Of a stretch of 64,000 nt of DNA, positions 22,740 to 35,241 are shown one piece after another. The stretch comes from Paramecium sonneborni. Taxonomy: Eukaryota; Ciliophora; Oligohymenophorea; Peniculida; Parameciidae. Position 1 is the first letter of the stretch, and the number at the start of each line of letters is the position of its first letter. The DNA is taken from assembly GCA_905182985.1 (NCBI GenBank), contig CAJJDN010000088.1, positions 1-64,000 of the forward strand, given 5' to 3'. Position numbers and translations under genes: made by a program. The notes under the pieces were generated by a model that was given only the letters and a program-made list of their open reading frames with translations, did no database searches and was not told the origin of the DNA.

Positions 22740-23501
22740 ATGAGATCAAATATAGCTTTGAGATTAAGAAAATCAATTGAAAGAGAAAAATACGATTCCA
22801 CATAGAAATTTTCTTTGCATGCATTTAGTATTCATTAACCAAGAAGTCCAAAGAGAACAAATTATCAAACTCCAATAAGAGGAAAATATTAAATAGTTTA
22901 AAAACGAAAATCATTGAATGAATAAAAATTAAATGAAAAGACACAGCTGTTAAAGAAAATTGAATACTTTAACTCAGTGAATATATCATTAGAAAGTTAA
23001 TAAATAAAAGACTAAAATAAAAGTATGCAATATAGAAGAGATAACCGTTAAAAATCAGAGGACAAGATACTCGTATATGATATTTTTAGAGAGGTTGGGT
23101 ACTCTTACAAATTATATGTCTGAGGAATAATCAAAGCCAGGTGATTAATAATAAAGACAGAGCAATAAATATTCTCTTCCAATTTTGAAAAAAAGATCAT
23201 CTCCATCTCCTTAATTTTAAGATTCTCAAACTATACCACATATGCCAATTATAACAGAGTTAAATTAAACTAAAATAATACCAAGTACATTGTTTTTTAA
23301 TTATTAGATGAAATTAATAAAGTTTAAAATAAATAAATAAAAGAACTTCCAGAATCAACTGAAAGAATACTTGATTTATTATTACTTAATACTTGTGATC
23401 TTAAAAAAGTATTTTAATAATAAAAATAAAAAAACAAAAGAAAAATAATTGTTTAAGGAAGAATTCCTCAAGATTTTTTCAATATATTGAAATAATTATG
23501 A
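22740..23501 (+). CDS. Unknown basic protein
   Basis: ATG 22740 to TGA 23499-23501, 239 residues. It is basic and polar at the start (MRSNIALRLRKSIEREKYDS), with Pro/Ser/Arg-rich phospho-site-like stretches (PRSPKRTNYQTPIRG; KKRSSPSPQFQDSQ). A more hydrophobic C-terminus follows (STERILDLLLLNTCDLKKVF). Two introns are needed: 23073-23091 (19 nt, ending GAG) and 23285-23307 (23 nt, TAG). The first is inferred only from frame; a 43-nt GTT...TAG alternative also fits. I do not recognise a family. Confidence 0.7.
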
Positions 23502-24333
23502 TTATATATATAAAATATTTTTAAGTCCTTTTTAATTTACAACATTATAATAAAACCCCAAATTTCTATTCTATCTATTATAAATTATATTTTCTTGACA
23601 ATACTTCATTTCCAAAATTTTAAAAATAATGAGAATACTAATGATAAATATCAGAATCTATATACAATTCATATTTATAACCATACCTTAAGAAAGTAAA
23701 CAAATTATTTTAATTTATCCAATTATAAATAGTAAGACATTATGTATTCTTAAAAGTAAATAAAAGATTTCATAGGAATAGTATTATATATAAGTTCCGT
23801 AATGGAAATTGATGAATATAATAGATTACATGTTTGAGCTTTTTCATTTTTGGAATGTAATTAGTTACCATCATAAAAATACTTTAATTTATAATATCAG
23901 ATTTTAACTCTAAAGATGTGATAAATGTATTAGAACCAATCAATAATTGTTATTTATTTTGAATATTATTATCTAAAAAATAAATGCAAGATTTAAATTA
24001 AATCAACTATTTTTAGCTCATTTAAATTCTAGAAATTAGAAACAGTTTTCTTGTTTTATTTCATAATTCTTTATTTGCTCATGAATTTTTAACTTTACTC
24101 TCTTTTTTTTTGGTATTTTAATAGTTATACCTTCATATAAAAAATAATTTACACTTCTATTACTAACTTTAAATAGATAAATTTATAGTTTCAAAAATAT
24201 TTTATTTTAATTTATATTCATACTTTTTTTCAGTTTTCTATTAATTCCATATTAATTTAAAAATAGTAAAAAATATAATACCTATTCTTTAATAAATAAA
24301 AAATAAAATATTTCAATAATTTAAAAAAAATAC
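23502..24333 (+). other. Intergenic DNA, no gene seen
   Basis: AT-rich spacer of about 0.8 kb. No coding frame supported. Confidence 0.65.
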
Positions 24334-25152
24334 ATGTTGTCAAACTAATAATAATCGTTAAATGAATCCTTCCCTTTTACCAACTATGAATAGTTTTCTA
24401 CTTTATATTAAGAATTTCTTAAGATCATTAATACTAATAATATAGTAGATAGCTTTTAAAATTCAAATTATCTTGGTTAACTAATAAAAACAGATACAAG
24501 CTTCAAAAATTAGGATTCTCAATCTAGTAGTCCCACTCAGATTCATCAAATAAAAATAAAATGTCACAATAGAAATATAGCTTAACAAAAATAATTATAA
24601 CAACAGATAAATTGTTAAAATAAAAATTGTTAGAATAAAAGAAAAAATTTAAATGAAACTTAGTTCGAAGGTAAAACTATCCTATTATGTAATCGATGTT
24701 TAAACAATTTGAACTTAAACAACTATTGTGAATATTGTATTTAAGTAATAATATTTTCAATAATTTAAGATATATGATCCCACTCTAAAGTATGAGATAG
24801 ATGATAAATAATGGATTATGTGTGAAAAATGTGGCAGATGGGTATATTTAATTTTTTATTTTTATAGAATCATGTTGAATGCGAACAAACTTTGGGAAAG
24901 TAGAATTTACACTAAATTTCTTAATAAACAAAATATAGATGTTCCTAATGTCAAAAAAAAAATAAATAATAAGCGAGGTTAAAAATAAATAAAGATATAT
25001 ATTAAAATCAAGAATAGATAAATACTAAAATAAAATAACCTGTAAAAATAATTAAATTATCTAATAAAGAAATTTTAGATGATCTTTCTCTTCTAAGAAA
25101 TTTGATGTTAGATGAGAAATAAAAAAAAGTGAAAATAGAATTAAATTAATGA
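24334..25152 (+). CDS. PHD-finger protein
   Basis: A 255-residue protein with one PHD-type zinc finger, a module that usually reads histone tails. The ligands appear in order: CNRC, then CEYC, then MCEKCGRW followed after a splice by NHVEC, and finally CSQC. This is the C4-H-C3 pattern with the typical W two residues before the His. Two introns interrupt the finger: 24745-24769 (25 nt, ending AAG) and 24842-24867 (26 nt). The N-terminal 115 residues are Asn/Gln/Ser-rich; the C-terminal tail is basic then acidic (LDDLSLLRNLMLDEK). It probably acts in chromatin. Confidence 0.9.
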
Positions 25153-25479
25153 TAATATAATTTTGTGAAATATACTCCTTTTATTAATTATTTTAAATGT
25201 TAATCTCATATTTATATTAAGAAATGCTTCTAAATTCAATTTTATAAATTTTTCATTCTAATTGTATAATGAAAAAACTAAGAAAATATTGTGGTTTCAC
25301 TTTAATAGAATAATTTATAATGATTATTTTCAAGGACATTAAAAATATTCACTATGTTGAATTTTCTTATTATTTTATGAAAGTAAATTTTTATTATATA
25401 CAATCTGTAAACATATTATTTAATATAATATTATTATAAAAAAAATGTTTAATAAAATATTATTATAATTAATTACTTA
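25153..25479 (+). other. Intergenic DNA between converging genes
   Basis: A 327-bp AT-rich spacer between the 3' ends of the PHD-finger gene (+) and the acidic protein gene (-). No gene seen. Confidence 0.7.
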
Positions 25480-26211
25480 TCACCCTATCATAGATTTAGG
25501 ATTAACTTATTTTTATAGCTTAAACTATTCAAATTCTTTTAGGTACTATTAGTATGATTAATCTTGGGATACTGAAATTTTTAAAACACTTTGATCAACA
25601 AAATTAATTCTACTCATAATTAAAGTCCCTTGTATTTCTTAATCTAATCGATCTAATTCTTTGTTTATTTAATTAACAACTTTTCTAATAGTTTCAATTT
25701 CTGTAACTGATTTAAATTTATCAGCATTTGCTATTAATATAATATTTTTTTTTTGTTAAACATTTTATTTATTTTGTGTTTCTTCTTCACTATCATATTA
25801 TTCAGTATCATCATCTTCTTCATTTTCATTATCTACTTATTAATCTTCATCATCCTCATTAAATTCTTCTTCTTCTTATTAATTTTAAGTTTACAATTCA
25901 TCATCCTTTACTTTGGTTTAATTGTAAATAATTTTAGGTTCTACTTTTTTTTGTTATTAATTTAATAATTTTTATGCAACAGGTTAATTTAGATTAAATT
26001 ATTCTTATGAAAATAAAAACTAAGGTCCTCTAGATGTTTATTAAAATATTACTTTATTTATTGCTATGATATATTATTAGTTTATTGATTAAAAGGGTTT
26101 ATATTGTTTTTAGGTATTATAGAATTTAAATTTTGATTATTTTTTGAATTATTTTACATATAAGGATTTTATTATTATGGTATAAATGTTTACTAATATA
26201 ATGATTATCAT
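25480..26211 (-). CDS. Acidic protein of unknown function
   Basis: The minus strand is open from ATG 26211 to TGA 25480-25482, 243 residues. The centre is strongly acidic (QQEEEEFNEDDEDQQVDNEN, then EEDDDTEQYDSEEET). The C-terminal half is helical and well structured in appearance (IIRKV-like segment IETIRKVVNQINKELDRLDQ, then EIQGTLIMSRINFVDQSVLK). The first 40 residues are hydrophobic and low-complexity and may contain an unrecognised intron or a later start. No family recognised. On the plus strand this acidic run gives a false hydrophobic ORF. Confidence 0.7.
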
Positions 26212-26476
26212 GAACGCTAACTTGTAGTTTAATGGTTTTAATTTGTTGTTTTAAGATTATTGTAATATTAATATTATTAACTATTTGACATAATTTAATT
26301 TATATAAAATTAATGTTCGGAAACAAATATAATCAATAATAGAGAACAAAAATAAGTTAAGGATAAATAGTTTCAAATGAAATAGATTGATAATTTCTTA
26401 AAAGAAGATAAATAGAAAAATAATTTATTAAAAATATTTTATAAACTTATTATTCAAATATTATGATGTATAAAGA

Positions 26477-28366
26477 ATGATAGATTAATTTAGTCAAATG
26501 CCAGAATCATAAATGGGTTCATTAAGAATGAGACCTTCTTAATTAAGAATAGAAATGACAGATGATTAATAACTTTCAACAAGACGGAGGAATTTTATGT
26601 CTCCGACTGCTTTGCCATTATTTAGAGAATTGTAAAATAAATAATTTATCTTATTTAGATAATAACAAACCACAAGATAAAATTTATAATTACCTTAAGC
26701 TCCTTTATCAATAAAAGTAAAATAGTTTATCTTATAAATTAGCCAATATCAAGTCAATCATAAATTACAAAATCTTTGTTATTTAATTTGTTTTTGTAAG
26801 GTTTCTTTATCAACTATTATGGATATCTATTTTGGTAATACAGTTTTCGATATGTTTTACTTTAATTATGGATATAAGATTTATTAACAATGTTCATATT
26901 GATTTATTTTAATTATCGTAAAGGAGAGGAATGCATTTGGTAACTTATAGAAGCTATGTTTCTATTTTTCTTAAAAGTATAACATTCAATTTTAAAACAG
27001 GTTTTTATAGTATTTTATTATGAAATACAAAAATTCAAAATTTACTTTATTACAATAATGATGATTTCACTTTCAATATTAGTATTGTTTATGCGAGTAG
27101 TTCAAAAGTTAAAATTTTAATTATAGAATAATCAATAAATTGTAATTATTAGATTTATCATTAAGATTATTTAATTTATTAAAACATTATTATGTGTTTA
27201 GATGACCCTTATAGCTTTAAAATGGGAATAGAAAATTGAATGGGTTTGGTCGTAAATCTTTATAATCTTATGGGTATTTTTAGTAGTCTTTGCATTATTA
27301 TTATTTATATCATTTATTGGATGTATTGAAACTTTTATTAATCTTCTAAAAAAATAAACTAATCATAATTATTGTATTCCTTATATTTATTATAGTAATA
27401 GGAAATATTTGGATTTTCATTAATATAATAGGTTACACTTTATTACCATTTACATTCCTTTATAAATTAACATAACTATATGATAATTAGGAACTATTTG
27501 GAGAAGATGAAACTGTTTAACTGATCGTTTTAAGTGGAATCTATATGTTATTTTTAACTGTTTATACTAGTTTTTTTATAAATAATATAAGGTACTCATT
27601 AATTTTATATATTATTAGAATATTCTTAAAGGAATTGTAAGGATATGAATAATATTAAATTGGATTACCACATTAACCAATATAAATTTAATAAGAATAA
27701 GAATAAAGAATTGACAATATACCTGATTCTATTGAAACCTTATCAAAAAAAAAGAGAAAATAACCATTTAGATTTATTAAATTAAATGCACCTTTATATT
27801 TAATTAAAATGTCGTGTACTTTCTTTGCTATTTTTGATAAATTACATTTTGATTAGGCTAATGTTAAATAAACAGAATAAATATCTTAAAGAGCATTAGG
27901 ATAATAGTCATCAAATAGAATGCAATTTTAAAAAGAAATTAAGGCTAATAGTAATTCATTAGATGAAAAGATTAATAATGTAGAAATATTAGAAAAATAA
28001 AATGAAAACATTGAAGAATAAGCTAAAGAAGTTGTTATATCTAAAAAAGTATCAGATGAACATCAAAAATCATGTAAATCTCAAAATTCCATTATTGAGG
28101 ATTAATAATCTACATAGGATAAATGTTTAATTTGTTATGAAAATTAACCAAATATTTTATTTGTACCATGTAGACACGGAGGAATCTGTGAAAAATGTGC
28201 AGAAGATATAGTTGTTAAATCTAATCAATGCTATTTGTGTAGAAAAGTAATTTATTCCTTTTTTATTTAGAATATCAAATAAATTTTGAAAATAAATACA
28301 GAAGGAGGATAATTAATTGTTAATGAGATTAGTAATATTAAGCAAAAAAGATAGATTTAAATATGA
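26477..28366 (+). CDS. Multi-pass membrane RING-finger protein (paralogue 2)
   Basis: A probable membrane E3 ubiquitin ligase of 594 residues. Hydrophobic segments include ITIMMISLSILVLFMRVV, IFIILWVFLVVFALLLFISF, IVFLIFIIVIGNIWIFI and YMLFLTVYTSFFI, followed by a long polar linker and a C-terminal RING: CLICYENQPNILFVPCRHGG, ICEKC, CYLCRK. Introns are placed at 26632-26658, 26717-26742, 27592-27618 and 28247-28270. One frame change remains, at a run of seven A (27348-27354); dropping one A makes the total an exact multiple of three and restores the fourth membrane segment. The layout matches the gene at 17958-19236, so the two are paralogues. Confidence 0.85.
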
Positions 28367-29355
28367 AATTGTGAATAAATTTAAACTAAATTAATCTCTT
28401 TCATTCATTTATATTATTTAATCTATTATCAAATAATATTTTTTTATTTTATTTCAATTCTATACTCTATGTTTATCGATTGCTTTTATTTTTAATTTAA
28501 ATGCAACATAAACTGTGAGATATATTCATTTAATAATATAGAAGCAAAATACATTATATATAATATGTTCAATATTTGATATTTTTTTAAATGATTTCAA
28601 TTGATCTATTTCATCAAATATTTATTAAGATTTAAGATCTCTCAAAAAAATAATTTTCATTCTATAATAAAACTTTATATATATATAATTTAAATAACCT
28701 TAATAAATAAATAGTTGTTATTTGGTATCTAAATTTTGTATGCAACTCAATTTTTGTTTACTATTCATATATAATATATGGATTGAGAATTGTTTATATG
28801 ATTGTTTAAATGAAAAGATTTTTTATTTGTAGTAATCTTACTTATCGTTTAGATTTTGAAATTAAAAATTGATAAGTCAAAAATAACATAATGTTAATTA
28901 CAATTTCTGTTAGATTATATTTGAATCCTTCAACAATATTGTTAATAGGTTGATAGAAAAAATTGAAATAGAATAATTTATCAATATGAACGGACATATC
29001 ATCTAATATAAGAATATAATAAAGTTTATTAAATAATGTATATGATTTTATATAAGAATTAATTTTGATTTTATGAAAATGAAAAAATTAATTGCAATTT
29101 AAAAAATGAATAGAAAATCAAGAATTGTAAAAATATGTAAATACAATTAATAAATTGTAGTGAATATATGGATTAGATGTTTTATTTGATATTTTCATTA
29201 ATGAAAAATTTGGTAAATTGAAAATGTAAGTTAAATTTTCAGTAATATTAATAGATATAGGAATAAATTAATAAATAAAGATGGATTTAGTTAATAATTA
29301 GTTTATTTAATAAAAATAGGAATATGATTAAATAATTGATGATATTATTTATATT
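28367..29355 (+). other. Intergenic DNA, no gene seen
   Basis: About 1 kb between the converging 3' ends of the RING gene (+) and the phospholipase B-like gene (-). AT-rich, with no supported coding frame. Confidence 0.65.
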
Positions 29356-31035
29356 TCATGGAATTATTTCTTCTTTAACTTCAACCCATGAGAAATTAAA
29401 TGTAGTTGGTTAACCCCAATGAATTCCAGTGAATTAAGGAGTCCAACTAAATACTGGTTAAATATCTTTGGTAGGTCCACTTTAAATATAAGCAATATTT
29501 AATGGAACTGAAGCTAATGATGCTACTTTTCCATCAATTGATCCATGTGCTCTTGGATTGGTCTAAAATATAATATTAATATAGATTACTTCTAATAAAT
29601 CTAATCTACTTGAGATAGCATTTCCAGGATTATTTTATGAAAGAGTATCATTTTTATAATCATTATATCTGATGAATTCTTTCATCTTATCTAAACTTGT
29701 AACTTTAGGAGCATCTCTTTTCATCATTTATCCTCTTGGACATAATTCATATGAATATTTAATAGGATCTTTCTTAACAGCTTCTGTATAACCAGCTTTA
29801 TCATATACTTCAGGTGTATATGGAATATTATAACTTTTCCAATAATTTCCATTAGTTATAACTTATTAAGTAACATCTTAAACGATAGCAAAACCTGGAA
29901 CTGTTTCAGAAATCCAAATAAAATCTTTTTCAGGTGCTTGACCACTTAAAATTAAATAATATTATATTACTTTTTTTTAACTACTTTAAGATCAATAGCA
30001 ATATATTAATTATTATAGGTTCCTGAATTATGTCTAATAAATGTTTCAGTCCATTTTTCACCACCATTGGAAATTGCATGAGCAACTGGAACTCTTTACC
30101 AAGTTAATAAACTTTATGCATTTATTAAATCATAAAGTGAAGAATCTAATATTGAATTAGTTGTTTCTATAACAACCATATTAGAATCAGGTAAAACATA
30201 GAAATCATCTTTTGAATATAATAAACCTGGTTTTGATGAAAAACTAACTCTATATGGATTTGGACCAGAAAATGAATAGTATTTATAAATTCTAAGCATA
30301 TTTTAATAACTTGTCCATGTTGTATGTGCCATCCATACATCACTCCAATCATCTAATGCTTTTATCAATGCAGAACAAGATATTCTTTTTTCTCTTTCCC
30401 ATTCAAATTCTTCTGGAGTTAACAAATGCCATTAAATTCTTTCTGACTTAGTTTTCATTGCTTCTTTTAATTCATATATATCACCACATGCTTACAATAA
30501 TAATAATTAAATCCAATTAATTTTCTTATTTACTGGAGCCTTATCTTAAATAGCTTAATATAATCCATCATTTTATGCTAAGATTCTTCCTAAAGCCTCA
30601 TAATATTCATCTCCTTTATTTTATTTCACCAACATTCTTGCATATTCATATTACTCTATTAAATATTCTTCTAATTTAATATCTACTTATTCTTTTCCAA
30701 AAGTAAAATCATGCCAAGACCAATAATGATTATATATATGTTCGTATGTTAATGATCCTTCCAAATAACCTATAAATCATATTAAATTATTATATACCTG
30801 CTGCATAAGATGTCTTTAAACTATAATCATGTGCATCAAATCTATCACTTGTCCAAATATATAATTTACCCCATCCATCTTACATTACTTCATGTTTATA
30901 ATATCCCCAAGCCAATGCTGTTGCAGATTTACCTTCACTTATTAAGTATTTCCCTAATCTCTAATCCACTGAATATAATGTCCCATCATTACCAAGACAC
31001 AAACCTATTAATACCAATAAATAAATAGTTTTCAT
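29356..31035 (-). CDS. Phospholipase B-like secreted/lysosomal protein
   Basis: A 532-residue PLBD (lamina-ancestor) family protein, an Ntn-hydrolase-fold family of lysosomal or secreted amidase/phospholipase enzymes. It starts with a signal peptide (MKTIYLLVLIGLCLG). Family landmarks are present: LAWGYYKHEVMQDGWGKLYI, SLTYEHIYNHYWSW, CSALIKALDDWSDVWMAHTT with the probable catalytic Cys after ISC, YRVSFSSKPGLLYSKDDFYV, NMVVIETTN, ISNGGEKWTETFIRHNSGTY, RYNDYKND, and the C-terminal RAHGSIDGKV and GIHWGQPTTFNFSW. Introns: 30770-30797, 29945-29970 (ends AAG) and 29563-29589. The length and order match family members, so it looks intact. Role probably in phagosomes or secretion. Confidence 0.95.
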
Positions 31036-31744
31036 TTAATATTTTAATCTATATACATTTTTTAAATCTCTCTTTTTAAACTTTAATTTTTTAATACATC
31101 ATTCAATTCCTCATCTCATTTAATCTATTTCCATTTCGTTTTCTATCTAATACATCATACTTATCTCTTTCTACTAATTATATCAAATAATTTTATTCAT
31201 ATTACTCCTATTTATCTCAATATCGTGTGTTTCCATTATTATTCTCATATTTCTTTCATTAACCTCAAAATAATATCTTTATATATTTTTAATCTCAATT
31301 TAATTAAAATATTTTCTCTTTTTTTCAGAAATTGAAATTTAATTATATACATTATTTAATTCTTTTATATTCAATTATTACATACTATTATTTAAAACAA
31401 AAAAGAATGTTTCAATTATAAACATTTCATCTATTCAATTATTTATAAATATGGATTAAAATACAAATTTATTTCTTCCAATTTTAGAGTTAACCTTTAA
31501 AATTAGATACTTTCTTATCATATTTACTTTATTAATTATTAATAAAAGTTGAAACCTATTTCTAAACAATATTTACAATTTTATATATGCTAGAATGTTG
31601 AATATTGTATTAACATTAAAAATGTATGATTATACCAAATAAAATACAAATTTAATAATAATTAAGTTAGAAAACTAAAAATTATGAAAATACTATATAT
31701 TTAAAAAGTTTATATATAATTTCTAGATGAAATTAATTCTTTCA
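31036..31744 (+). other. Intergenic DNA, no gene seen
   Basis: AT-rich, pyrimidine-skewed spacer between the phospholipase B-like gene and the first helix-turn-helix gene. No gene seen. Confidence 0.6.
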
Positions 31745-32573
31745 TCACTTTTATGACATCAAAAATATTTACTATTTCCATAACTTAATTATATTATCTA
31801 ACTATATTTCGATTGAATATTTTTTATCCTAATCAAAAATATGAGACTCGTTACAATAACTTTCAGAGCTTTAACTCCTCATTGAATCAGATTACTCCTA
31901 ATTATTATCCTATTCTTATTATATGCTCTTAGCCTATTTCTCAAAATTGTTATATTCAGATCTATTTTTATTATGTTATTCTTCACATTTAATCTCTTTA
32001 TTTAATTTCTATAATGGCTGACTCTCTTTTAAAGTTAGTATGCTTTTGCTTTTTGTTATTCTTTTTTGAGTTTTGAAATTATAAAATGAAACATCATTTA
32101 TGTTATTTCCAAATTTCATTTTCTTTTTCATCCAGAATATCAAATTATTTGAGATTGATTCAATGTCTTGATGGATGAATTAATCAGTACACTCTTTTGA
32201 ATGACGAAATTAATCTTGCTATTTGAAATTACCTTAATTGTTTGGATTAATGGATGATTCAATTATTAATACATTAGATGTTGTTTATTATTAATATAGA
32301 TTGATATCACCCGTTTAGATGTCAATTATGACAAGAATTTTGTTTCTCTTAAAATATTATTTCTTATTTCTCTTATCTTTTTTCATACACCTTCCTTATT
32401 ATTGATAAGTCTATACAATCCCATTTGCTGTTGAATACTTCAATCCATATTTTAACGCCGTCTAATTTATCAAATTCAAAGTATACTTGCTTTATCGAAT
32501 TTTCTTAGAAAACTATGTCGTATATCACTTTTTCTCTAATATCATTTCCTATTTTTTGATAAGGTTGTCTCAT
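31745..32573 (-). CDS. Helix-turn-helix DNA-binding protein (1)
   Basis: A 266-residue protein beginning MRQPYQKIGNDIREKVIYDI and continuing with SIKQV...ETYQQQGRCMKKDKRNKK, which has the spacing of a homeodomain-like HTH as in Tc1/mariner or Pipsqueak-type DNA-binding domains. One intron (32411-32438, 28 nt) is needed and falls inside the third helix. After the HTH comes a short hydrophobic strand with an acidic residue (KILVIIDIQTGDINL), then a long polar, Ser/Gln/Lys-rich tail with no further DDE motifs that I can see. It could be a domesticated remnant of a transposase or a lineage-specific transcription factor. Confidence 0.75.
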
Positions 32574-33640
32574 TGCATTATGCATTATTTATTTCTAATC
32601 CTATTGAATAAAGGTTTAAGCCATATAATTAATAAATATTAACAGAATACATAAAGCTTTATATTCTTATTTATATTCCAAATCTTATAATTTTAAATAC
32701 TTAATTAGACTAAGAGTGTTAATAGCAATAAATTTAAAACAAATTATTTAATTTGAATTAAATACATATAATATATTGTACATAGCTAAAAAACTAATCT
32801 TTAATTTAATTACATAATTCATGGGTAGGCATAAGATTCCACTCCATAATTTATTTATCATTCCTCAATAAAATTATTACGTATTTCTAAATTAATTTAA
32901 ACAATGATTATTCTGCATTTTATTATCAACTTCTTAAAATCAAGCACAAATCAATAGTTTATTTATCCAAATATTACAACTATATTAAATTATTTTCTCA
33001 ATAACAATCTTATTATTTGAATCATCCACAACTACTTATTTAGGTAGCTTTATGTATATTAAGGCAATTCTATCTTTGATACTATTTCATTATAGATTCC
33101 AATAATATACTTGATTTTTCATCATAATTATGTATATTCTCAATCAGATTGATAACATGAACCATTTCTATAAGGCTATATTTCTGAATAATTTGTATAT
33201 TTAGAAATCTTTAAGAAGTACCACGTAATAAGGACCCTTATAAATAAATATTTTAATTTTAACATTTTACCACAACTATTCATTTATGCTAATATCTGCC
33301 AAAATAAAAATAACATCAAAAACATAAGAATAAATTAATATTTGATTTGAAATAAGAACAATTTTAGTAATCATTCCTCATTTTTTGGATGATTCAGATT
33401 AAAAATAAAATGATTTTTGATAAAAAATAATTTTATAGTCAGTAAAAATATACATTTAGCCTCTGAACATAAATTAAAATGTGAGAACTCTAAATCTATT
33501 AATTAAATTGTAAATTAATATTGAATTGATGATATAGACCATGAATTCATGAACAATTCAAATAGGAAGTAAATTTAACGAATTATCCTCTAAATTGGAT
33601 TGATTAAGATTTTTTAATTAACTATAAATATAAAAAATTT
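32574..33640 (+). other. Spacer with coding-like scraps
   Basis: About 1.1 kb between two minus-strand HTH genes. The minus strand has protein-like scraps around 32950-33170, for example KLPKQVVVDDSNNKIVIEKI, but in competing frames with TGAs; I could not build a gene. It may be a relic of a third HTH gene, since the scrap resembles the strand that follows the HTH in both neighbours. Confidence 0.4.
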
Positions 33641-34145
33641 TCATGAATTTTTCATCAATCGATGTTATTTTAATAGATAGGCCTTTAAATATTCAGGGTC
33701 ACGACAGTCTTTGTTGTTTATTTTATTCCAAGGAATTTTCCCTAGTTTCTAAAAAATTAACTCTGAAGTTTAAAGTAGATTGTTATTTTTGAGTTCCTCT
33801 TAAAGAGAATGTAAATCACAATAACATTATTTTTAAGTATTCCTTACCAAAGCAATATTACCATCAGAGATATCTATTATAATACTTACATTCGAGACCA
33901 TTGATTTTTATTTGCTTTGAGGTTGTTGGTGCTCATCTAAATTATTTCCTCTATTTTTAAAATTCTTCACAATATACTTAGCCGTGGAATATTTTATTTA
34001 CAGCTTCTATGCTGCCTTGAATTAAATAAATTATTACTTGTCTTGTTGATAAACTCTCTTAGAGTACTAAATTGATTAAAGAATGTTTTTTTTAATTGTC
34101 TATTCGCTTATGATTTCTAAATTTTTAAATTGATTTGCTCATCAT
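33641..34145 (-). CDS. Helix-turn-helix DNA-binding protein (2)
   Basis: A 159-residue protein from ATG 34145 to TGA 33641-33643 with a 25-nt intron at 33977-34001 (ending AAG). The N-terminus (HKRIDNQKKHSLINLVLQES, then LSTRQ...SIEAYIVKNFKNRGNN) has the helix-turn-helix layout of its neighbour: Gln/Ser-Thr-Arg turn, second helix, then a basic end. It is followed by a hydrophobic strand with Asp (VSIIIDISDGNIALV), as in the gene at 31745-32573. The tail is basic (LGKIPWNKINNKDCRDPEYL). Both genes probably belong to one Paramecium family of small HTH proteins, possibly transposon-derived. Confidence 0.7.
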
Positions 34146-35241
34146 GATATTTATGTTAGACATAATAAAATAAATTAAAATGAATTGTGAGCAATCAAAT
34201 ATTGAAATTTACATACAAAAAAAAGAAAAATTTCTTATCAAGCAATTCTTTAAATATTCTAAAAAATATGTTAATTTCTTTCCTAAATAATACAATAAAA
34301 GTAATAATCAAAATTACATAAAGTAGATTTCCTTAAAAATATCGAATAGCTAATTTTTAAAATTCATAGTTAATTTGTATTCAGCCATTTTTATTCCTTT
34401 TATCGATTTTTTTTAAATTTCTGAACTTGGGTATTTTAATTCTAAAGTGAAAAATAGTGATACTTAAAGATTCATTCCTAATAAAATAGTTTACATTTGC
34501 ATTCCTCTTCATAAAATTATTGAATCAGTATATTTTTAAATACCAAGTTATAATAAATTTTTCATAAAATCATAGTGATCTATTCATATCAGGTAAAAAG
34601 ATAAGTTTTAATAAGAGATTTGGCAATATTTTTTAATGCCTTTTGTTAATTATTATTAGTACATCATTAAATAAAAGTTCATAAATAAAGGGTATAATTT
34701 ATCATAACAATATTTTAATACTCCTTTACTAATAATAAAAATCTTATTAATTGGCTTGAATACAATTTCCTATATGCATAAATGAATTATTATTTAATTT
34801 TCTAAATGGACAATAATTATATAGATATTTATTTATTACAAATCTCTAACTTGATAAATATATTAAAATTGCATTCTTTTCCTCTTGTTTAGTCTCATAT
34901 TAATTAAGTGTTATATTTTGGACAAGTACCAAATAAATACCTTTAAATAATTTGCAAATGGCTATAAATTTTAAGACACATTTCAATATTAATTTAATAA
35001 CCGCTTTTAACTAAGGATTTACTTAAATCGAATATAAATTGTAGATCTTATTAAAAAATTCATACAATTAATAGACAACTAAAGTCTTTAAAAAGAATAA
35101 TTGAAATAAAAGATATAAATATCAATTCATAATAGGAAAATGAATGATAAATAAATTAATTCTTTATAATATAAAAATAAATAACAATATACACATTGAG
35201 AATGAAATAAATTCATCGTTATTATAAAATTTAAAATTAAT
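34146..35241 (+). other. Intergenic DNA, no gene seen
   Basis: About 1.1 kb of AT-rich spacer upstream of two divergent genes. No coding frame could be supported on either strand. Confidence 0.6.

Noticed and set aside
24061..24120. Poly-T tracts as terminators
   Set aside because: T runs are everywhere in this AT-rich genome and carry no positional signal relative to gene ends.
30114..30352. Separate small minus-strand ORFs in the phospholipase B-like gene
   Set aside because: One is simply a stretch of the 532-residue protein between glutamine codons written TAA/TAG; the other is a different frame of the same DNA.
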